A DNA stretch of 64,000 bases from Pseudanabaena sp. UWO311. Its GTDB lineage: Bacteria > Cyanobacteriota > Cyanobacteriia > Pseudanabaenales > Pseudanabaenaceae. The notes beneath the pieces are model-generated. The model saw only the letters and a list, made by a program, of their open reading frames with translations, searched no databases and was not told where the DNA came from. Every line of letters begins with the position of its first letter. The stretch's first letter is position 1. Shown one piece after another: positions 7,223 to 15,167 of this stretch. Location: NCBI RefSeq assembly GCF_006937785.1, contig NZ_SJEE01000001.1, positions 293,740 through 357,739 on the forward strand, in the 5' to 3' direction. Both the position numbers and the translations under genes were made by a program.

Positions 7223-7967
7223 TAATATCTCCTTACTATGGTTGAATGAAAATCAGTAAACTGCAAATATATATCTGCAAATTGCACGGCAAAAAAAACT
7301 AAAGAGTCAGAGTCAATAGTCAAATCGAAAATTAAAGAAAGATTGAAAATCTGTTAAAAATCTAATTAGCCCTTTGATATCTGCTTCTTTGGTGGAATAC
7401 TTTTTTGCTTTATATAAGTTAATCCTATCAGGAATTCTTCGTGAGAAGTCCTTGAGCGATGTCTCTAATTTAAACATAAAGTGCGTATCCACATTTACTT
7501 TTTTTGAAAAAAAATTTTTGAAACTCTCTATTTTTGGTAACAAATTCATATAAAAAATTTATATAACTCTAATAAGCTAGATATATCCTCTAGTACTTGT
7601 TTTTGCGAGATCTTTCTAGGCTGAGCCGCGTAAACCCTTTAAATATAAGGATCAGTCTGTAAGTTAGCGAGGTAGTTTATGTTAAGAAAAATAGCGATTT
7701 ATGAATATGTTTTTGTACTGATACGATACATAATGATACAAAAACTAATATTAATAGTCAGTAATCTTAATAAGATTAAAAAAATATTAGAAATCCTAAT
7801 GACTTATATATCAATACAGAATCAATCGATTTGATCTGAATTTGTTGTTAAGTTGACCGTCAATTTCATTAGAGTATTTTTACTCATTGCTGTAGTGATA
7901 AAAGCTAAGGCAGCGCGAAACACTGCCTTTAAGAATAATTGAAGCAGCACAAAGTACCGCCATATTT
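7223..7967 (-). promoter_or_regulatory. Long AT-rich region upstream of rbcL
   Basis: 745 bp between rbcL and the DUF1350 gene, with no gene I can support. Two weak frames exist: 78 codons on the minus strand (7313-7549) and 51 codons on the plus strand (7679-7834, with GAGG before its ATG). Both are very rich in Lys, Ile and Asn and look like AT-driven chance frames. The region must hold the rbcL promoter and leader; I could not assign a definite -10/-35 or NtcA/CcmR-type operator by eye. Confidence 0.5.
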
Positions 7968-8729
7968 TTACTGAGCTTGCTTAGCTAGCCATGCTAGCAA
8001 GACTAGTTCAAGGCTCTGGTTATTTTTGTGCATTTCCTGCTTGACCCATTGCGCGATCGCATCGATCGCCGAGAAACTAGAACCAGCTTGCCATTTCATG
8101 TCGATACCCATGGAAGTGAGGTGAGTCCCTTCGAGGGTCTGCAAGCTGACGGTTTTAGGGAATTTTTGGGTGAGTAGTTGGGAAAGGGTCGAGATTTCAT
8201 CAATGCTATCGTCTACAAATTTGACTAATAAGTTATTTGCAGTCTGATAATTGGCGGTGACTAGTTGCTCAGTTTCCTTTGGGGTGGGCGTAAACTCCAT
8301 TGATGACATTTCGGGAATCGTGCCTGCGAGTTCCTTAAAAAATGGAATCGAGCGATCGGCGCTGTAGTTGTTGTAGGCGATGTAAATATTGCCAGCACGA
8401 GCGGGTTTATAGAGACTATTAATCAATAGATGGATTTTGCAGCCCATGCTGTGACCCATGCCAAATACTGGGAAATAATCAAGAAAGAGTTTGCTGCGGG
8501 CTTTCCGAAATGAGGTGTTGACTTCACGAGCAATCTGACGGTGGTCGAAAGTATTATTCAGAAATGGGGTAGCGACGATCGCGTAATTATTTTTGGCAAG
8601 TTGCTCTAGCACGCGACCGTAGGTAACATGGGGCGCAGCCGCAAAAAATGCACCTCCCAAAAAGTGAATTACGCCTTTGGGCTTGGGCGGTGTCAACACC
8701 CAATTTTCTTCGATTTGCTTCCACTCCAT
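7968..8729 (-). CDS. DUF1350 family alpha/beta-hydrolase-like protein
   Basis: About 253 residues from the ATG (MEWKQIEENWVL); an in-frame GTG at 8741 is an alternative four codons earlier. Known for the family: conserved in cyanobacteria and plastids, alpha/beta-hydrolase fold, function unclear. Visible here: KPKGVIHFLGGAFFAAAPHVTYGRVLE near the N-terminus, a nucleophile-elbow-like GMGHSMGCK about residue 105, and a C-terminal LEGTHLTS carrying a possible catalytic His. No signal peptide or membrane segment. It is monocistronic, read away from the rbcL leader, with a 116-bp dispersed palindrome element starting upstream at 8767. Confidence 0.88.
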   Translation of the reverse strand: MEWKQIEENWVLTPPKPKGVIHFLGGAFFAAAPHVTYGRVLEQLAKNNYAIVATPFLNNTFDHRQIAREVNTSFRKARSKLFLDYFPVFGMGHSMGCKIHLLINSLYKPARAGNIYIAYNNYSADRSIPFFKELAGTIPEMSSMEFTPTPKETEQLVTANYQTANNLLVKFVDDSIDEISTLSQLLTQKFPKTVSLQTLEGTHLTSMGIDMKWQAGSSFSAIDAIAQWVKQEMHKNNQSLELVLLAWLAKQAQ

Positions 8730-8766
8730 CAGTTTCGCCACTATTTACATTTCTTTATATTTATTA

Positions 8767-8882
8767 TATAGCTGTCGCCATTCTTGTTAGGACTTAAAAC
8801 CCAAATAGTGAGAGGCGGCGCTTCGCGCCGCCTCTCACTATTTGGGTTTTGATTTGTCTTGATAAAAGTGGCTAAGGCTATA
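8767..8882. repeat. 116-bp dispersed imperfect-palindrome element, copy 1
   Basis: The centre is a perfect palindrome with 26-nt arms (8796-8821 and 8825-8850) around loop TTC and a GGCGGCGC/GCGCCGCC tip. Outside it, the ends (TATAGCTGTCGCCATT... and ...GTGGCTAAGGCTATA) pair imperfectly. A second copy of exactly the same length lies at 33882-33997, with conserved ends and outer arms but a different inner arm. It has the character of a small non-autonomous mobile element. Confidence 0.85.
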
Positions 8883-8892
8883 CTTAGTCTAC

Positions 8893-8947
8893 AAATCGAG
8901 AATAAAAAGAAACCCGCTTTTTGAGGGTTTCTTTTTATTCTCGATTT
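8893..8947 (-). terminator. Hairpin overlapping the end of the DUF3611 gene
   Basis: Perfect 23-nt arms (8893-8915 and 8925-8947) with a 9-nt loop. The gene-proximal arm contains the stop codon of the minus-strand DUF3611 gene (8935-8937). A/T runs within the stem resemble an intrinsic terminator. Confidence 0.8.
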
Positions 8948-9549
8948 GGTTTGTCAGTAGCACGGTTGAGCAGTAAGAGTGAGCAGACTAAGCCAACAAA
9001 ATGGGCAAAAATAATATTAAAACTAGCTTGAATAATTTGGAAATCGAGGGGCTGAATTACAGAGTTAAAGCTACCTGCACCAGGTAATATTGCTTGTCCT
9101 TGTCCTGCTCTAAGCGTTAATGCACCAATAATTGCAAAGGCTCCTAGTAAAGTAACAAACATGCCAATCAGATTAATAATCAATCCAATTTTGATTTGAA
9201 ATACGGTCTGGCTTTTAGTTGGACGATCAGGCGATCGCAGCTTTTTCGCCATTTGCGTATAACGGAAATTCCAGAAAATACTTGCACCTAGCACAGCTAC
9301 ACCAACCCAAGCAAAGCTAAGTCCCGGTAGTGAGGCAGGGCTAGTATCTAATCCTGTAGGACTAATTGTTCCAGCCCTAGGAAACAAAAAAAGTTGTAAT
9401 AGCACTACCGATGAAACTACGCACAAAACTACTTGTGTCCAAAAAGCTGTCCAGCCCCAGCGCCTAAAAGATAAAACAACTCGCAATACGTTGGGCGAAA
9501 CATCACTGTTATCTTCTTCGTTTTTGGCGCTTTTTAGTTCTCTGGGCAT
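8935..9549 (-). CDS. DUF3611 family membrane protein
   Basis: 204 residues with four likely membrane segments: WTQVVLCVVSSVVLLQLFLF (about 38-58), the FAWVGVAVLGASIFW stretch, IGLIINLIGMFVTLLGAFAIIGAL, and FNIIFAHFVGLVCSLLLLN near the end. The N-terminus is hydrophilic. Known for the family: DUF3611 proteins occur in cyanobacteria and plastids; the plastid relative Tic21 is an inner-envelope protein tied to import or iron transport. A role in the inner or thylakoid membrane is inferred. The last three codons lie inside a 23-nt palindrome arm, so the C-terminal residues are shaped by that repeat. Confidence 0.88.
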   Translation of the reverse strand: MPRELKSAKNEEDNSDVSPNVLRVVLSFRRWGWTAFWTQVVLCVVSSVVLLQLFLFPRAGTISPTGLDTSPASLPGLSFAWVGVAVLGASIFWNFRYTQMAKKLRSPDRPTKSQTVFQIKIGLIINLIGMFVTLLGAFAIIGALTLRAGQGQAILPGAGSFNSVIQPLDFQIIQASFNIIFAHFVGLVCSLLLLNRATDKPNRE

Positions 9550-9622
9550 TTTTTTATGGTGGCTGCTAGTAAAACCAGTAAATACTATAGCGTTTTACGC
9601 TTTCATAAAATCCAGAAAAATC

Positions 9623-9699
9623 AAAGGGGCGCTTAGCGCCCCTTTTTAGTGAGAAAAAGGTAGGCATAGGCGGCGCTAAGCGCCGCCTATGCCTACCTT
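9623..9699. repeat. Two adjacent trinucleotide-loop palindromes
   Basis: The first has 10-nt arms (9623-9632/9636-9645) around TTA. The second has perfect 20-nt arms (9657-9676/9680-9699) around TAA, tip GGCGGCGC/GCGCCGCC. They fill the gap before the gene ending at 9725. Confidence 0.85.
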
Positions 9700-9724
9700 A
9701 TAAATAGGGCTATCGCCCCCTTGA

Positions 9725-10372
9725 TTAGCAATATTTTGATACATCTTCGCCTTTGTCAGCAAGATAACTTAGCGATCGAAACCGTAAACCTACCAGTTGA
9801 TCGTATAGAGGATTAATCTCGCACATAGCAGGAATATGCATGATCTTGCGTCCAAATAGAACTATATCGCGCTCAAAGGGACATTGAGCAGGAACGACTT
9901 TACAAATTAAATTCGCAAGGCGGGAATCATGAATATCCATATGATCGAGCCATTCTTTGACAGGCTCTAACAGATTTGGATGATGTTCTTCGTGGTGAGA
10001 TGATGATTCTAGTTTTTGCCGTAAATCATTAATTGGCTTGATTTCTTGTTTTAGCGCTTTGCAAAATTCTTGAATAATGCAATCTTCTGTATCCGTGTAT
10101 TTACCATCGGCAAGTGCCATCATCACTGCCATCCGTAAAAAGTTTTCGCCTACCTTGCGATCGCTACCCAATGCATCAGCCAAGTCTTGAGCACTAATCG
10201 GTTCAAAATTAGAGACGGTTACTTCTTCGCCCCATTCTTCGCTATGACTAATTTGATCAAAGAGGGTGCGCTCTTGCTCACTGTACTCATTGTCTGCAAG
10301 GGCAATGCTCATGAGTCCTCGAAACCAAGCTGAAATCTGTTCTTGCGTATAAGTCGGATGATTTTTTTGCAT
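9725..10372 (-). CDS. TerB-like protein with a Mo-dependent-nitrogenase C-terminal domain
   Basis: 215 residues in two parts. Residues ~8-120 are a TerB-like helical domain with two similar acidic motifs: ADNEYSEQERTLFDQ and ADGKYTDTEDCIIQEF. Residues ~150-215 match the family recorded as Mo-dependent nitrogenase C-terminal domain: LICKVVPAQCPFERDIVLFG, then PPAMCEINPLY-like IPAMCEINPLYDQLVGLRF. Despite the name, such proteins occur in cyanobacteria without nitrogenase and their role is unknown. No nif gene is in the window. The acidic motifs suggest metal binding; this is inference. Confidence 0.85.
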   Translation of the reverse strand: MQKNHPTYTQEQISAWFRGLMSIALADNEYSEQERTLFDQISHSEEWGEEVTVSNFEPISAQDLADALGSDRKVGENFLRMAVMMALADGKYTDTEDCIIQEFCKALKQEIKPINDLRQKLESSSHHEEHHPNLLEPVKEWLDHMDIHDSRLANLICKVVPAQCPFERDIVLFGRKIMHIPAMCEINPLYDQLVGLRFRSLSYLADKGEDVSKYC

Positions 10373-10413
10373 AACAAGTCAGTCTACAGGTTGAATAAAT
10401 CATATAGCAATTT

Positions 10414-10466
10414 AAAACTCAGAGATTAGAGGTGGTGCTTTGCTTCTCCTCTAATCTCTGAGTTTT
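10414..10466. repeat. Palindrome upstream of the TerB-like gene
   Basis: Perfect 19-nt outer arms (10414-10432/10448-10466). The 15-nt centre still shows a decayed GGTGGTGC-TTT-GCTTC tip, so the outer arms are better conserved than the tip here. Confidence 0.8.
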
Positions 10467-10470
10467 ATAC

Positions 10471-10573
10471 TGACAGTAATTTCCGATCAAACGAACCGAA
10501 ACTTTTAAAAAAGTGTTGCAAAGCAACACTTTTTTAAAAGTTTCGGTTCGGGTTTGAGCTTAAAGCGCTGTAA
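10471..10573. repeat. Dispersed ~105-bp element (ACAG...GCGCTGTAA family), copy 1
   Basis: Shares ends (ACAG-AATT-CCGATCAAACGAA and AAAGCGCTGTAA) with copies at 36294-36400 (inverted), 49973-50079 and 59836-59941. The centre is a perfect palindrome with 28-nt arms (10492-10519/10523-10550), loop AAA and tip GTGTTGC/GCAACAC. It lies just upstream of thiD, whose start is 30 bp beyond, so it probably also forms part of the thiD leader. Confidence 0.85.
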
Positions 10574-10602
10574 TATCTATTAATTATTGCTTGATATCGA
10601 AT

Positions 10603-11415
10603 ATGACAAGTTTTGATGGTTCGCAAATACCGATCGCAATGACGATCGCGGGTTCTGATAGTGGGGGTGGCGCGGGGATACAAGCTGACCTCCGTACTTT
10701 TGCTTTTCATCTGGTGCATGGCACTAGCGTACTTACTTGTGTAACTGCTCAAAATACGCAAGGCGTAACAAGGGTAGATGCGTTGTCAGTGGAGTCTGTG
10801 ACAGCACAATTTGAAACTGTGATGATCGATATGCGGATTGGGGCGATCAAAACGGGAATGTTGCTCAATCAAGAGATTATTAAAACTGTTGCCAAAAAGC
10901 TAGTTGCTTTTGGTTTTGGGAATGTGGTAGTTGATCCTGTGATGGTTTCGCGGACTGGGGCTCAGTTAATTGATGATGATGCTGTGAAAACCATGGGTGA
11001 GACGCTAATTCCCCTTGCCGCGATCGCAACGCCTAATCGCTATGAGGCGCAAATTCTTGCTGGGATGGAAATTCATACGCTGGAAGATATGCAAGCTGCG
11101 GCTCAGAGAATCTATAAATTAGGAGCGCGATCAGTACTGGTGAAAGGTGGTGGCATGTCAGGCGATCTCAAAGCAGTTGATGTGTGGTTTGATGGCGATC
11201 GCCTTGAGGTGTTGCGGACTGAAGTGATTGAAACTATACATACTCATGGAACTGGATGCACTCTGTCCGCTGCGATCGCTGCAAATCTAGCATTAGGGAA
11301 ATCACGGTTTCAGTCTGTGGTGGATGCGAAGAACTATGTGACTGAGGCTTTGAAATATGCTTTAGCGATCGGAAAAGGACAGGGGCCAGTCGGGCATTTC
11401 TTTCCATTGTTATAG
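10603..11415 (+). CDS. thiD: Hydroxymethylpyrimidine (phosphate) kinase
   Basis: 270 residues from the ATG at 10603; an in-frame TTG at 10591 is less likely. The ribokinase-like enzyme phosphorylates HMP and HMP-P for thiamine synthesis. Visible: the N-terminal TIAGSDSGGGAGIQADLRTF that binds substrate, the central VVDPVMVSRTGAQLI, the ATP-side LVKGGG, and the C-terminal THGTGCTLSAAIAANLALG with the anion hole and catalytic Cys/Gly region. It is monocistronic between two palindromic elements. I looked for a TPP riboswitch in the leader and saw none. Confidence 0.96.
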   Translation: MTSFDGSQIPIAMTIAGSDSGGGAGIQADLRTFAFHLVHGTSVLTCVTAQNTQGVTRVDALSVESVTAQFETVMIDMRIGAIKTGMLLNQEIIKTVAKKLVAFGFGNVVVDPVMVSRTGAQLIDDDAVKTMGETLIPLAAIATPNRYEAQILAGMEIHTLEDMQAAAQRIYKLGARSVLVKGGGMSGDLKAVDVWFDGDRLEVLRTEVIETIHTHGTGCTLSAAIAANLALGKSRFQSVVDAKNYVTEALKYALAIGKGQGPVGHFFPLL

Positions 11416-11426
11416 GTCTAGCAAAA

Positions 11427-11465
11427 AAAAGAGAGTTGCGGCGCGAAACACCGCAACTCTCTTTT
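11427..11465 (+). terminator. Hairpin after thiD
   Basis: 15-nt arms (11427-11441/11451-11465) closed by a decayed tip (CGCGAAACA). The arm sequence AGAGAGTTGCGG recurs in the intact palindrome after mltG (40266-40318), so this is a degenerate member of the same family now placed as a thiD terminator. Confidence 0.75.
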
Positions 11466-11533
11466 GGGTTTTAGGTAACTGTGTTGTGGGAGCTTTGCGC
11501 CCACGCTGCATGACTAACAAAATCGCTATTCCT

Positions 11534-12046
11534 TTAAATAATTTTGCCAAAAATCACTAAGCTTTGATCGATGCCATCTAATTCAGCGATTTCTGGCAAA
11601 AAGCCCCATTCCGTAAAGCCTAATCTTTCAAATAGACGACGACTGGCGGCATTATGGGCAAATACAAATCCGACCAATTTAGTAATATTCAACTTAGGGC
11701 ATTGGGCGATCGCATGACTAAGCAACTTTTTGCCGATTCCCTTGCCTTGAAACATCGGATCTATATAAATGCTTACCTCGGCAGTTTTGTGATAGGCAGG
11801 GCGACCATAAAACATCTGCAAGCTTAACCAGCCAATGATCTTCTCATTTTGATCGCTTTGAATATTGCGATCGCCGATTGTGATCACCCAAACAGGATAG
11901 CGATCTTCATGCGATCTGAACCAAGTGCGACGGCTCTCAACTGAGATTGGTTCGAGATCGGCAGTGGCAAGACGACTAGGAATAGCCGCATTATAAATTT
12001 GAATAATTGCGGATAAATCAGCCTCTACTGCCACCCGAATTTGCAT
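11534..12046 (-). CDS. GNAT acetyltransferase, phosphinothricin-acetyltransferase type
   Basis: 170 residues, one GNAT domain. N-terminal IRVAVEADLSAIIQIYNAAI and SRRTWFRSHEDRYPVWV match the PAT subgroup. The acetyl-CoA-binding motif is EVSIYIDPMFQGKGIGKKLL; the last helix has NAASRRLFERLGFTEWG. Members acetylate amino groups of small molecules such as phosphinothricin or methionine sulfoximine; the substrate here cannot be read from sequence. It stands alone, converging with thiD. The 30 bp before the start hold no clear ribosome-binding site. Confidence 0.9.
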   Translation of the reverse strand: MQIRVAVEADLSAIIQIYNAAIPSRLATADLEPISVESRRTWFRSHEDRYPVWVITIGDRNIQSDQNEKIIGWLSLQMFYGRPAYHKTAEVSIYIDPMFQGKGIGKKLLSHAIAQCPKLNITKLVGFVFAHNAASRRLFERLGFTEWGFLPEIAELDGIDQSLVIFGKII

Positions 12047-12143
12047 GGACTTATACTCCCAAAGTTCTTTGTTGCTTCAAAAAATTGCGCCGCCCATCTT
12101 GGAAATAGCTATAAAAAAATATAGCGCTTTGCTCTCTTATACC

Positions 12144-12295
12144 AAAACACAAAATGGCTACGCCATTTTGTGTTTTTAAAACCCTTATGGGGTTTTAATA
12201 CCAATTCACAAAAGTGTCGCGACACTTTTGTGAATTGGTATTAAAACCCAGAAATTAAAAGCGACGCATAGCGTCGCTTTTAATTTCTGGGTTTT
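12144..12295. repeat. Cluster of three long palindromes
   Basis: Between the GNAT gene and the DUF2993 gene: 15-nt arms 12144-12158/12162-12176 around TAC (core shared with 34000-34028 and 63270-63304); a 46-bp loop-free perfect palindrome 12197-12242; and perfect 25-nt arms 12243-12267/12271-12295 around ATA with GACGC/GCGTC tip. Little else fits in this 283-bp gap, so the promoter of the downstream gene must overlap it. Confidence 0.9.
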
Positions 12296-12329
12296 GGTTT
12301 ATGATCACATAGTTACTCATCTCCTTTTT

Positions 12330-13127
12330 ATGGAATTATTTGCTGGGTTACTCACCACGGTTTTAGGTTTAGCAGGCGCACCAGGAATTGCAATTGATAA
12401 AGTTGCGACGGACTTTTTGCGTGGGCAAATCGTACGGGCTGATGTCCTAGAAGTACGAGTTGATAATGCTCCTAACTATCAGATTCTTTTGGGTAACGTC
12501 GATCGCATCCGTGTTGCAGGTCGTGGAGTTTACGTTTTAGAATTTTTGCGAATTGATCAGGTGGATCTGGAAACTGATCCGATTAGCATCGACCCTAACT
12601 TGTTACAATCTGGCAAAATTGTCTTGCGTCGTCCGTTGCAGGCTGCTGCGCGTGTCGTTTTGCGTTCCGAAGATATTAATACGGCTTTGCGATCGCCAAA
12701 CGTTCAACCTTCCTTTAGAAATCTCAGCATTGATATTACTGGAACTAATAAAAATCCCGAAATTCTTGATCTAATCAATCCAGAAGTTACTTTTTTGGAA
12801 GGCGATCATATTCGCCTCTCAGCCACATTAAAATCGCAACCAACAGCAACTAAGCCTAAAGTCACAAGTCTCGATGTCTCCGTGAATGCGCAGATAAAGA
12901 CTATTGGAGGAACCAAACTACAAATTATCAATCCTAAAATTGAATTGGCAGGAACGCCAGTGCCCGATCGCATTGCCAGAGCTTTTACAGAAGGATTGAA
13001 TAAAGTCTTAGATTTGCGGCAATTAGAAAGCAAAGGCATCACAGCGCGAGTTCTCAAACTAGAACTTACAGAAGGAAAAATGCAAGTGATTGGCTTTGCC
13101 AAGATGGATTCTCTTCCTGAGCAATAG
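12330..13127 (+). CDS. DUF2993 family (LmeA-like) lipid-binding protein
   Basis: 265 residues from the ATG at 12330 (MELFAGLLTTVLG); an upstream TTG in frame lies inside a palindrome arm and is rejected. DUF2993 proteins have a tubular lipid-binding fold related to LmeA of mycobacteria. Here: hydrophobic N-terminal helix, KVATDFLRGQIVRADVLEVRVDNAP, repeated beta-strand segments such as VDRIRVAGRGVYVLEFLRID, and a C-terminal helix GLNKVLDLRQLESKGITARVLKL. Probable role: binding phospholipid or bilin-like lipids at a membrane. Only 8 bp separate it from the kinase gene, so the two are likely co-transcribed. Confidence 0.88.
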   Translation: MELFAGLLTTVLGLAGAPGIAIDKVATDFLRGQIVRADVLEVRVDNAPNYQILLGNVDRIRVAGRGVYVLEFLRIDQVDLETDPISIDPNLLQSGKIVLRRPLQAAARVVLRSEDINTALRSPNVQPSFRNLSIDITGTNKNPEILDLINPEVTFLEGDHIRLSATLKSQPTATKPKVTSLDVSVNAQIKTIGGTKLQIINPKIELAGTPVPDRIARAFTEGLNKVLDLRQLESKGITARVLKLELTEGKMQVIGFAKMDSLPEQ

Positions 13128-13135
13128 TTGCAACC

Positions 13136-15028
13136 ATGAGTCAATGCCTCAACCCTAACTGCAATTTTCAAAATTCAGATCCCAGACTTAGTTTTTGTAG
13201 TCAATGTGGCTCAAAGCTAAAGATTGGCGATCGCTATCGGGCGTTGAAAATTCTTGGGCAAGGTGGCTTTGGCAGAGCTTTTATTGGTATTGATGAAGCT
13301 CTGCCTTCTCAGCCACACTGTGTCATTAAACAGTTCTTTCCTGCTGATCTCAGTAGCGCAGTGAAAGCAGCCGAATTATTTCAACAGGAAGCTATTCGCC
13401 TTGATGACTTGGGCAAACATCCACAAATACCGACATTATTCGCCCATTTGGAACATGATGGTTGCCAATATCTGATCCAAGAATTTGTTGATGGGCAGGA
13501 TCTGTTAAAGGAACTTCGAGAACAGGGAGCTTTTAGTGAAGCCAAAATTCGGATGCTGTTGGCAGACTTACTGCCAGTTCTGCAATTTATACACGATCGC
13601 AACGTAATCCATCGAGATATCAAGCCCGAAAATATTATCCGTAGGCGATCGCCCAGCACCTCTGGCTCTTTATCTAACTCCATGGCGACTGGTAATCATG
13701 TGTTAGTTGATTTTGGCGCAGCAAAATTCGTGACGGCAGCCGCAATGATGGAGACAGGAACCCGCATCGGGAGTGCAGTGTATGTTGCCCCAGAACAAAT
13801 GCGAGGGAAAGCAATATTTGCTAGTGATCTCTATAGTTTGGGTGTGACCTGTATCCATCTGCTGACTAATGTGTCACCATTTGAGTTAATGGATATCGAC
13901 GGAACTTGGATTTGGCGTGATTTTTTAGAAAACACTTCCATTAGCCCTGTCCTTGGTCAGGTTTTAGATCGCATGATTGCCTCAGCTCCAAGTCATCGCT
14001 ATCAGACGGCTCAAGCAGTGTTAAGCGATCTGAAAAATTTAACTTCATCATCCTCGCAATCGAATAGACCAAGATTCCAAAGACCAACTTACTTGAAAGC
14101 AGGTGCGAAAACACTGATTACTCCGATCGCTCCACCCAAATCTCAACCAACTCAAGCGATCGCACCGTCGTTATCTCAATTTTCATTTGAGACAGCCATA
14201 GTTACAGTTAATCGGAATGCGATTAACAAATTAACTCAAAATCAGTTGCAAATTAGCACAAGACAAAAAACTGGAAGAATTTATATTGAGAATCTCGGTA
14301 ATATTCAAGGTAAACCGATTGGGCTGGAGATGGTATTCATCCCCGCAGGAAGATTTCAGATTGGGTCGCCGATCAATGAGTTAGAACATAGCGAGGAAGA
14401 AAGTCCACGCCATATCGTGAACATCCCCCCATTCTTTATGTCTCGATTTCCAATCACACAAAGGCAATGGAAAATATTGATGGATAATAATCCTGCAATT
14501 TTTATAGGCAATAGCGATCGCCCTGTGGAAACTGTGACTTGGGATGACACCCAGCTTTTTTGTCAGAAACTAGCAGAGCGAACTGGTCGCCCCTATCGCT
14601 TGCCCAGTGAATCGGAATGGGAATATGCTTGTCGAGCAGGAACGTTAACAGCTTTTGGTTTTGGGGAAACGATCGCTGCAAATTTGGCTAATTATAATAG
14701 TGCAAGTCCCTACAAATACGCACCACAAGGTGTCAGTAATTCCTCAACATCTGAAGTTGGGACTTATCCTGCCAATGGCTTTGGTTTACATGATATGCAT
14801 GGAAATGTTTGGGAATGGTGTGCAGATAATTGGCATGACGATTATGACCTTTTGCCCAAGGATGGCAGTGCTTGGACTCAAGGAGGTGATCTCAGTTGTC
14901 GAGTAATCCGTGGAGGCTCTTGGCGCGATCCTGCTCATTATTGTCGTTCGGCTAAGCGTTCCCGAAATGCAACAAGTCAAGGCGATCGCAGCACAGGTTT
15001 TCGCATTGCTGTTACTTTAACAATTTGA
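13136..15028 (+). CDS. Zinc-ribbon / Ser-Thr protein kinase / FGE-like fusion protein
   Basis: 630 residues in three modules. Residues 1-27: a four-cysteine ribbon (CLNPNCNF...CSQCG). Residues ~32-300: a Hanks-type kinase with LGQGGFGRAFIG, the ATP lysine in VIKQF, HRDIKPENII and VDFGAAKF, all catalytic residues present. After a Ser/Pro/Gln-rich linker, residues ~390-630 form a formylglycine-generating-enzyme-like (FGE/SUMF1) domain with FIPAGRFQIGSP, YRLPSESEWEYACRAGT, GNVWEWCADNW and VIRGGSW. In true FGEs a Cys pair lies in the GGSF-x-C-x3-YC region; here GGSWRDPAHYC keeps only the second, so oxidase activity is unlikely and the domain probably binds ligand. Likely cytoplasmic signalling. 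Confidence 0.94.
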   Translation: MSQCLNPNCNFQNSDPRLSFCSQCGSKLKIGDRYRALKILGQGGFGRAFIGIDEALPSQPHCVIKQFFPADLSSAVKAAELFQQEAIRLDDLGKHPQIPTLFAHLEHDGCQYLIQEFVDGQDLLKELREQGAFSEAKIRMLLADLLPVLQFIHDRNVIHRDIKPENIIRRRSPSTSGSLSNSMATGNHVLVDFGAAKFVTAAAMMETGTRIGSAVYVAPEQMRGKAIFASDLYSLGVTCIHLLTNVSPFELMDIDGTWIWRDFLENTSISPVLGQVLDRMIASAPSHRYQTAQAVLSDLKNLTSSSSQSNRPRFQRPTYLKAGAKTLITPIAPPKSQPTQAIAPSLSQFSFETAIVTVNRNAINKLTQNQLQISTRQKTGRIYIENLGNIQGKPIGLEMVFIPAGRFQIGSPINELEHSEEESPRHIVNIPPFFMSRFPITQRQWKILMDNNPAIFIGNSDRPVETVTWDDTQLFCQKLAERTGRPYRLPSESEWEYACRAGTLTAFGFGETIAANLANYNSASPYKYAPQGVSNSSTSEVGTYPANGFGLHDMHGNVWEWCADNWHDDYDLLPKDGSAWTQGGDLSCRVIRGGSWRDPAHYCRSAKRSRNATSQGDRSTGFRIAVTLTI

Positions 15029-15041
15029 TCAGCAAAGCAGT

Positions 15042-15160
15042 AGCCCTGCACTCAAGTGCGGGCTGAAAGCTCAAACCCGTTGAAACGGGTTAATTAGAAG
15101 TATTCTTTAGTCTGCTTCAGCAGCCTTGAGTTTTTAGCCAAGAACTTTAGTTCTTGGGTT
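15042..15160. repeat. Dispersed composite hairpin repeat (AGCCCTGCACTCAAGTGCGGGCT family), copy 1
   Basis: Short palindromic blocks in series: GCACTCAAGTGC, AACCCGTTGAAACGGGTT and CCAAGAACTTTAGTTCTTGG. Related blocks recur at 23026-23188 and 46041-46162. It separates convergent genes and may act as a bidirectional terminator. Confidence 0.75.
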
Positions 15161-15167
15161 GCTTGCG

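Noticed and set aside
7313..7549. 78-codon frame upstream of rbcL
   Set aside because: Very AT-rich composition, no ribosome-binding site, and a Lys/Phe/Asn-heavy product expected from chance. More likely part of the rbcL leader.
9725..10372. Evidence for nitrogen fixation from the nitrogenase C-terminal domain name
   Set aside because: The domain name is historical; no nif genes are in the window and the family occurs in non-fixing cyanobacteria.
10574..10602. TPP riboswitch in front of thiD
   Set aside because: The leader is too short and is taken up by the 105-bp palindrome element; no thi-box motif (such as CTGAGA) is visible.
12294..12329. Upstream TTG start for the DUF2993 gene
   Set aside because: The TTG lies in the arm of a 25-nt palindrome, and the added residues do not fit the family; the ATG at 12330 gives the normal N-terminus.
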